A DNA stretch of 64,000 nucleotides from JBEEOW01 sp041191405 (GTDB lineage: Bacteria > Bacteroidota > Bacteroidia > Cytophagales > UBA9547), in the NCBI GenBank assembly GCA_041191405.1, contig JBEEOW010000002.1, positions 62,001 to 126,000 of the forward strand, written 5' to 3'. Made by a program: the position numbers and the translations under genes. Under the pieces are notes generated by a model. That model was not told the DNA's origin. It saw only the letters and a list, made by a program, of their open reading frames with translations, and searched no databases. This document shows positions 60,704-64,000 of this stretch, one piece after another (positions within the stretch are counted from its first letter, which is position 1; the number at the start of each line of letters is the position of its first letter).

Positions 60704-61525
60704 TTATGATTTATGATGTTGAAGATGAATTCTTACTAATTCTATTTGTTTATTACAATCTGTATAGATTTCCTCTGATTTCTTTACAAATTTACTGTTT
60801 GGAAATTGATCAATAAAGATTTGATGAAATTCTATTGCTTGATAAAACCTATCTTCTTTTTTAGAATCAATACTAATTTTTGCTAATTCATATTGAGCTG
60901 ATACTTTTAAATACGTAAACTCCTCTATGTGGCTTGATAGTGGATATTCAGCTTTAAAAACATCAAAAGCAATTATAGCGGCCTTATAATCTCTTAATTT
61001 ATAATACAAATAAGTATTTTCATAAGCTTTTTGCTCAAGTTTTTTACGTAACTCATCTACAATATCGTTACATTCTTGTGCATACTTTGTTTTAGGAAAT
61101 TGCCTAAAAAACGCTTGAATTCTGTCTTGTGCAGAGTAATTATTTGTTTGATCAAGTGTATATTCTGGAACATCTAAATACAATGATTTCACTTCCATAT
61201 AAAGTGCTTCTTCAACAAATTCACTTCTCGGAAAGTTTTCAGCAAATCTTTTGAAATAATATGCACTTAAAACGTATTGTTTTTGATAAAATTGACAATA
61301 ACCGTAATACAATTGTGTTTTTTCGGCTTCTGCAGTACCTTTAATTAAGGGCACTAAATCTTCAAATAGAACACCTGCTCTATAAAAATCTTTTTTCTCA
61401 TAATATGCAATAGCAGCATTATAACGTTCTTGCACACTCTCACTTTTTTGAATTTTTGAGAATTTACTGCAAGCCGTTAGACCTAAAAGTACTATAAATG
61501 CTATTAATAATTTATTTATTGCCAT
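60704..61525 (-). CDS. bamD: Outer membrane assembly lipoprotein BamD
   Basis: This lipoprotein component of the beta-barrel assembly machine has lipobox LTAC (Cys about 19 from the ATG) and about five TPR units (YNAAIAYYEKKDFYRAGVLFEDLV, AYYFKRFAENFPRSEFVEEALYM, RIQAFFRQFPKTKYAQECNDIVDEL). The frame opens with a TTG at 61537 that lies within the -7 box; the ATG at 61525 (273 residues) is right. First gene of bamD-rpoZ-coaBC-porD. Confidence 0.94.
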   Translation of the reverse strand: MAINKLLIAFIVLLGLTACSKFSKIQKSESVQERYNAAIAYYEKKDFYRAGVLFEDLVPLIKGTAEAEKTQLYYGYCQFYQKQYVLSAYYFKRFAENFPRSEFVEEALYMEVKSLYLDVPEYTLDQTNNYSAQDRIQAFFRQFPKTKYAQECNDIVDELRKKLEQKAYENTYLYYKLRDYKAAIIAFDVFKAEYPLSSHIEEFTYLKVSAQYELAKISIDSKKEDRFYQAIEFHQIFIDQFPNSKFVKKSEEIYTDCNKQIELVRIHLQHHKS

Positions 61526-61534
61526 AATAATCTT

Positions 61535-61542
61535 CAAAAGTA
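61535..61542 (-). promoter_or_regulatory. -7 box TACTTTTG of the bamD operon
   Basis: An exact TAnnTTTG match on the minus strand, 9 bp before the bamD ATG, so the leader is very short. It rules out the TTG start at 61537. Confidence 0.55.
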
Positions 61543-61590
61543 ATAAAATCCATTAATTAAAACTAATAATTTATTAATTGTTTGGTTTAA

Positions 61591-61708
61591 GAAATAGGTG
61601 TGAAATATTTCACATTGCTACCAAAAGAAGAACGAATAAATAATATACTAATTATAAATTAGATACATTTATTATTCTTTTTTTCACAAAACATTTCTCA
61701 CCTATTTC
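61591..61708. promoter_or_regulatory. CRP-like palindrome TGTGA-N6-TCACA within a larger inverted repeat upstream of bamD
   Basis: TGTGAAATATTTCACA (61599-61614) is a perfect 16-bp palindrome and exactly matches the CRP/FNR-family half sites TGTGA/TCACA with 6-bp spacing. Its centre lies about 76 bp upstream of the predicted bamD transcription start. GAAATAGGTGTGAAAT (61591-61606) is repeated inverted with one mismatch at 61693-61708. The binding factor is not known. Confidence 0.5.
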
Positions 61709-61717
61709 AATAAAAAA

Positions 61718-64000
61718 TTAATTATATTTTGAATAAATTAATTCGGCTACGAGAGCTGTCCAACCTGTTTGATGAGAGGCTCCTAAACCTTTACCTGAAT
61801 CTCCATGAAAGTATTCATAAAAAAGAATATGATCCTTAAAATGAGGGTCTTTTTGTAGTTTTTCATTATCACCAAAAACAGCTCTATTTCCGTTTTCATC
61901 TCTTTTGAAGATATCAATCAATCTATCACTTAGCTTGTCAGCAATTTCTTTTAAATTCAATGAACTGCCTGAACCTGTAGGATATTCCACTTGAAAACCA
62001 TCCCCATAATAAGTATGAAACTTACGTAATGATTCAATAATCAAGTAGTTAACAGGGAACCATATAGGACCTCTCCAGTTAGAATTTCCTCCAAACATTC
62101 CTGAATCAGATTCACCAGGATTGTATTCTACTGTAAATACTTCATCTTGAGTTTTAAACTCATAAGGTTCATCTTTGTGAGCTTTAGAAAGTGCCCTTAC
62201 ACCAAATTCTGATAAAAATTCATTTTCATCTAATAATCTACCAAGTACTTTTTTAAGCCTAGAACCTTTCAATATTGAAAAACGCCTTCTTAAGCCAGAA
62301 TCAGGATTATTCCAAGTAGAAATTAAACGATAATATTCTGGTTTGTAATTAAAAAACCATTCTAATCTTCTATTAAAATGTGGTAATCTTCTAGTTAATT
62401 CAGGTTCTATTGTTTCAATAGCAAACAAAGGAATTAAACCTACCATTGACCTGATTTTCAAAGGAGTATAATTACCATCATGCGTATTTAATACATCATA
62501 AAAGAAACCATCTTTTTCGTCCCACATATCAAAGCCTTTGCCTTGCAAGTTTAATATAGCAGCAGCAATATGTAAAAAGTGCTCTAAAAATTTTGAAGCC
62601 ATATCTTGGTACGAAGTATTTGTTTTACTCAATTCCATAGAAATTCTCAACATATTTAAAGCATACATTGCCATCCATGATGTTCCATCAGCTTGTTCTA
62701 ATGTTCCTCCTGTTGGTAATGGTCTAGACCTATCAAATACCCCAATATTATCAAGTCCGAGAAAGCCACCTTCAAAAATATTATTACCAGATGAATCTTT
62801 CCTGTTTACCCACCAAGTAAAGTTTAACATTAACTTATGGAAAACTCTTTCTAAAAATGCTGTATCAGCAATTCCATAAATTTCTTTTTCAATTTCATAC
62901 ACTCTCCAACAAGCCCACGCATGTACTGGCGGATTTACATCACTAAAATGCCATTCATAGGCTGGAATTTGTCCGTTTGGATGCATATACCACTCTCTTA
63001 AAAGTAAAATCAATTGCCTTTTAGCAAAATCAGGATCTATAATTGCAAATGGTACACAGTGGAAAGCTAAATCCCAAGCTGCATACCATGGATACTCCCA
63101 TTTATCAGGCATAGAAATTATCTCGAAATTATGCAAGTGATTCCAACCGCTATTTCGACCTTTTATTCTTGATTCTGGAGGAGTATTATTATTATCGCCA
63201 GCTAGCCATTTTTCAATATCAAAATAATAAAATTGTTTGGTACATAAAAGTCCTGCAAATGCCTGACGTTGAATTTGTTTCAAATCTTCATCAGTGACTT
63301 TTTTAGCAATTTCATCATAAAAAACATCAGCATGTTGTTGTCTTTGAACAAAAACATATTCAGATTTTTTCAATCCCATTTCGTCCAACTTATCAGCTAA
63401 ACGAAGTTTAATAACCTTTGATTCACCAGGGTTAAGTTCCAATTTAAATCTCAATGCAGCTTTAGTACCTTGACATTTAGCATTTACTGAACTTTTTTTG
63501 CGAGATACTACAAAGTTATTTATTCCATCTTTCCAATAACCAGGTGTTGGTTTATGACCATACACCTTTTGATGATTGGTTTCATTGTTACAAAATAACA
63601 AACCAGGTTTGCCCTCGTAATACAAATACATGTATCCATTTTCAGGGTGCCATGCTGATAAAACACCAGGTTTTACAACTTCTAATTCAGGTTTAGGATA
63701 ACCTTCATAATAAGCCCAATAATTTCTAAACCAAAGTTGAGGTAACATGTGAACTGTAGATTTCTCTGGTCCACGGTTAACAACAGTGATTTTTATATAA
63801 ATATCTTCAGGATCATCTTTTGCATATTCGGTAAAAACATCAAAATATCTATCTTCGTCAAAAACACCAGTATCTAAAAGTGTATAAGTTGGGTCTTTTT
63901 TGGTTCTTCGAGCATTTTCAGCTAATAAATCAGCATAAGGAAACTCATTTTGAGGATACTTATACAACATTTTCATATATGAATGTGAAGGTGTACTATC
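61718..64000 (-). CDS. GH63-like (MGH1-type) glycoside hydrolase, N-terminus outside the window
   Basis: The frame runs past the window end: the bases before the Met at 63976 read DSTPSHSY in frame, a family motif. About 760 residues are visible, with an (alpha/alpha)6 barrel. Landmarks: YPQNEFPYADLLAENA; then WFRNYWAYYEGYP; AWDLAFHCVPFA; EWHFSDVNPPVHAWA; FEGGFLGLDNIG; DGTSWMAMYALNML; GNSNWRGPIWFPVNYL; and HQTGWTALVAELI near the end. Relatives act on glucosylglycerate, mannosylglycerate or other alpha-glucosides. No signal peptide can be judged because the start is missing. Neighbouring genes give no hint of substrate. Confidence 0.85.
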   Translation of the reverse strand, partial: DSTPSHSYMKMLYKYPQNEFPYADLLAENARRTKKDPTYTLLDTGVFDEDRYFDVFTEYAKDDPEDIYIKITVVNRGPEKSTVHMLPQLWFRNYWAYYEGYPKPELEVVKPGVLSAWHPENGYMYLYYEGKPGLLFCNNETNHQKVYGHKPTPGYWKDGINNFVVSRKKSSVNAKCQGTKAALRFKLELNPGESKVIKLRLADKLDEMGLKKSEYVFVQRQQHADVFYDEIAKKVTDEDLKQIQRQAFAGLLCTKQFYYFDIEKWLAGDNNNTPPESRIKGRNSGWNHLHNFEIISMPDKWEYPWYAAWDLAFHCVPFAIIDPDFAKRQLILLLREWYMHPNGQIPAYEWHFSDVNPPVHAWACWRVYEIEKEIYGIADTAFLERVFHKLMLNFTWWVNRKDSSGNNIFEGGFLGLDNIGVFDRSRPLPTGGTLEQADGTSWMAMYALNMLRISMELSKTNTSYQDMASKFLEHFLHIAAAILNLQGKGFDMWDEKDGFFYDVLNTHDGNYTPLKIRSMVGLIPLFAIETIEPELTRRLPHFNRRLEWFFNYKPEYYRLISTWNNPDSGLRRRFSILKGSRLKKVLGRLLDENEFLSEFGVRALSKAHKDEPYEFKTQDEVFTVEYNPGESDSGMFGGNSNWRGPIWFPVNYLIIESLRKFHTYYGDGFQVEYPTGSGSSLNLKEIADKLSDRLIDIFKRDENGNRAVFGDNEKLQKDPHFKDHILFYEYFHGDSGKGLGASHQTGWTALVAELIYSKYN

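Noticed and set aside
62538..62879. Plus-strand 113-residue ORF
   Set aside because: Antisense to conserved GH63-like motifs; no own promoter or family.

Overview
The window comes from an A+T-rich genome of the phylum Bacteroidota. Evidence for that: two secreted proteins with type IX secretion C-terminal domains, a PorD (DUF4835) gene inside the bamD-rpoZ-coaBC block, a fused ccoNO oxidase gene, WG-repeat and MORN-variant proteins, the exbB-exbD-exbD-tonB-phosphate-binding-protein-TPR order, and promoters with the phylum's -7 box TAnnTTTG (best examples precede rpsF and the ZIP gene). Order or genus cannot be fixed from this stretch. No prophage, complete insertion sequence, CRISPR array or rRNA operon is visible. 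One tRNA gene, tRNA-Arg(CCG), is present.

Layout. 1-5.1 kb: tail of a DUF1801/helix-hairpin-helix protein, a large T9SS-exported BNR-repeat/discoidin protein, a small lipoprotein and a small gene broken by one frameshift. 5.2-12.6 kb, mostly minus strand: tRNA-Arg, a 34-residue membrane microprotein behind sucC, sucC, a LolD-like ATPase, a GNAT enzyme, two MORN-variant proteins and an unusual 7TM-DISM receptor whose cytoplasmic end is a transposase-type zinc ribbon. 12.6-16.4 kb: a candidate small RNA, a UbiA-like membrane protein and a CAP-OmpA fusion. 16.6-24.2 kb: the cbb3 oxidase operon ccoI-ccoS-ccoNO-ccoQ-ccoP-ccoG. 24.8-30.2 kb: a T9SS protein, a LemA-like lipoprotein, citrate synthase, small proteins and hemN. 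30.4-42.2 kb: TonB-dependent receptor, ZIP transporter, methyltransferase, hydrolase, dxs, and a WG-repeat protein overlapping a lipoprotein gene. 42.3-48.7 kb: cold-shock protein and the Ton energising operon. 48.8-57.3 kb: DUF2750, cupin, rpsF-rpsR-rplI, a coiled-coil membrane protein, a TPMT-type methyltransferase, kdsA, an acyl-CoA carboxyltransferase, an M42 peptidase and a sugar transferase. 57.4-64 kb: ispE, porD-coaBC-rpoZ-bamD and a GH63-like hydrolase cut by the window end.

Functions that fit together: aerobic/microaerobic energy metabolism (sucC, gltA, cbb3 oxidase and its assembly factors, hemN); the cell envelope (kdsA, sugar transferase, bamD, T9SS, TonB system and receptor); isoprenoid synthesis (dxs, ispE); translation (rpsF-rpsR-rplI, tRNA-Arg).

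The most unusual items are the 7TM receptor fused to an IS1595-like zinc-ribbon/helical module without a DDE nuclease domain; A/T-rich inverted repeat arms that fill three gaps of the cco operon and recur elsewhere; several other palindromic intergenic repeat types; a promoter-to-terminator unit with no ORF (about 12,779-12,920); a perfect TGTGA-N6-TCACA palindrome upstream of bamD; and the microprotein behind sucC. Many genes end in clear hairpin terminators. The -7 boxes move several starts downstream of the longest open frame.
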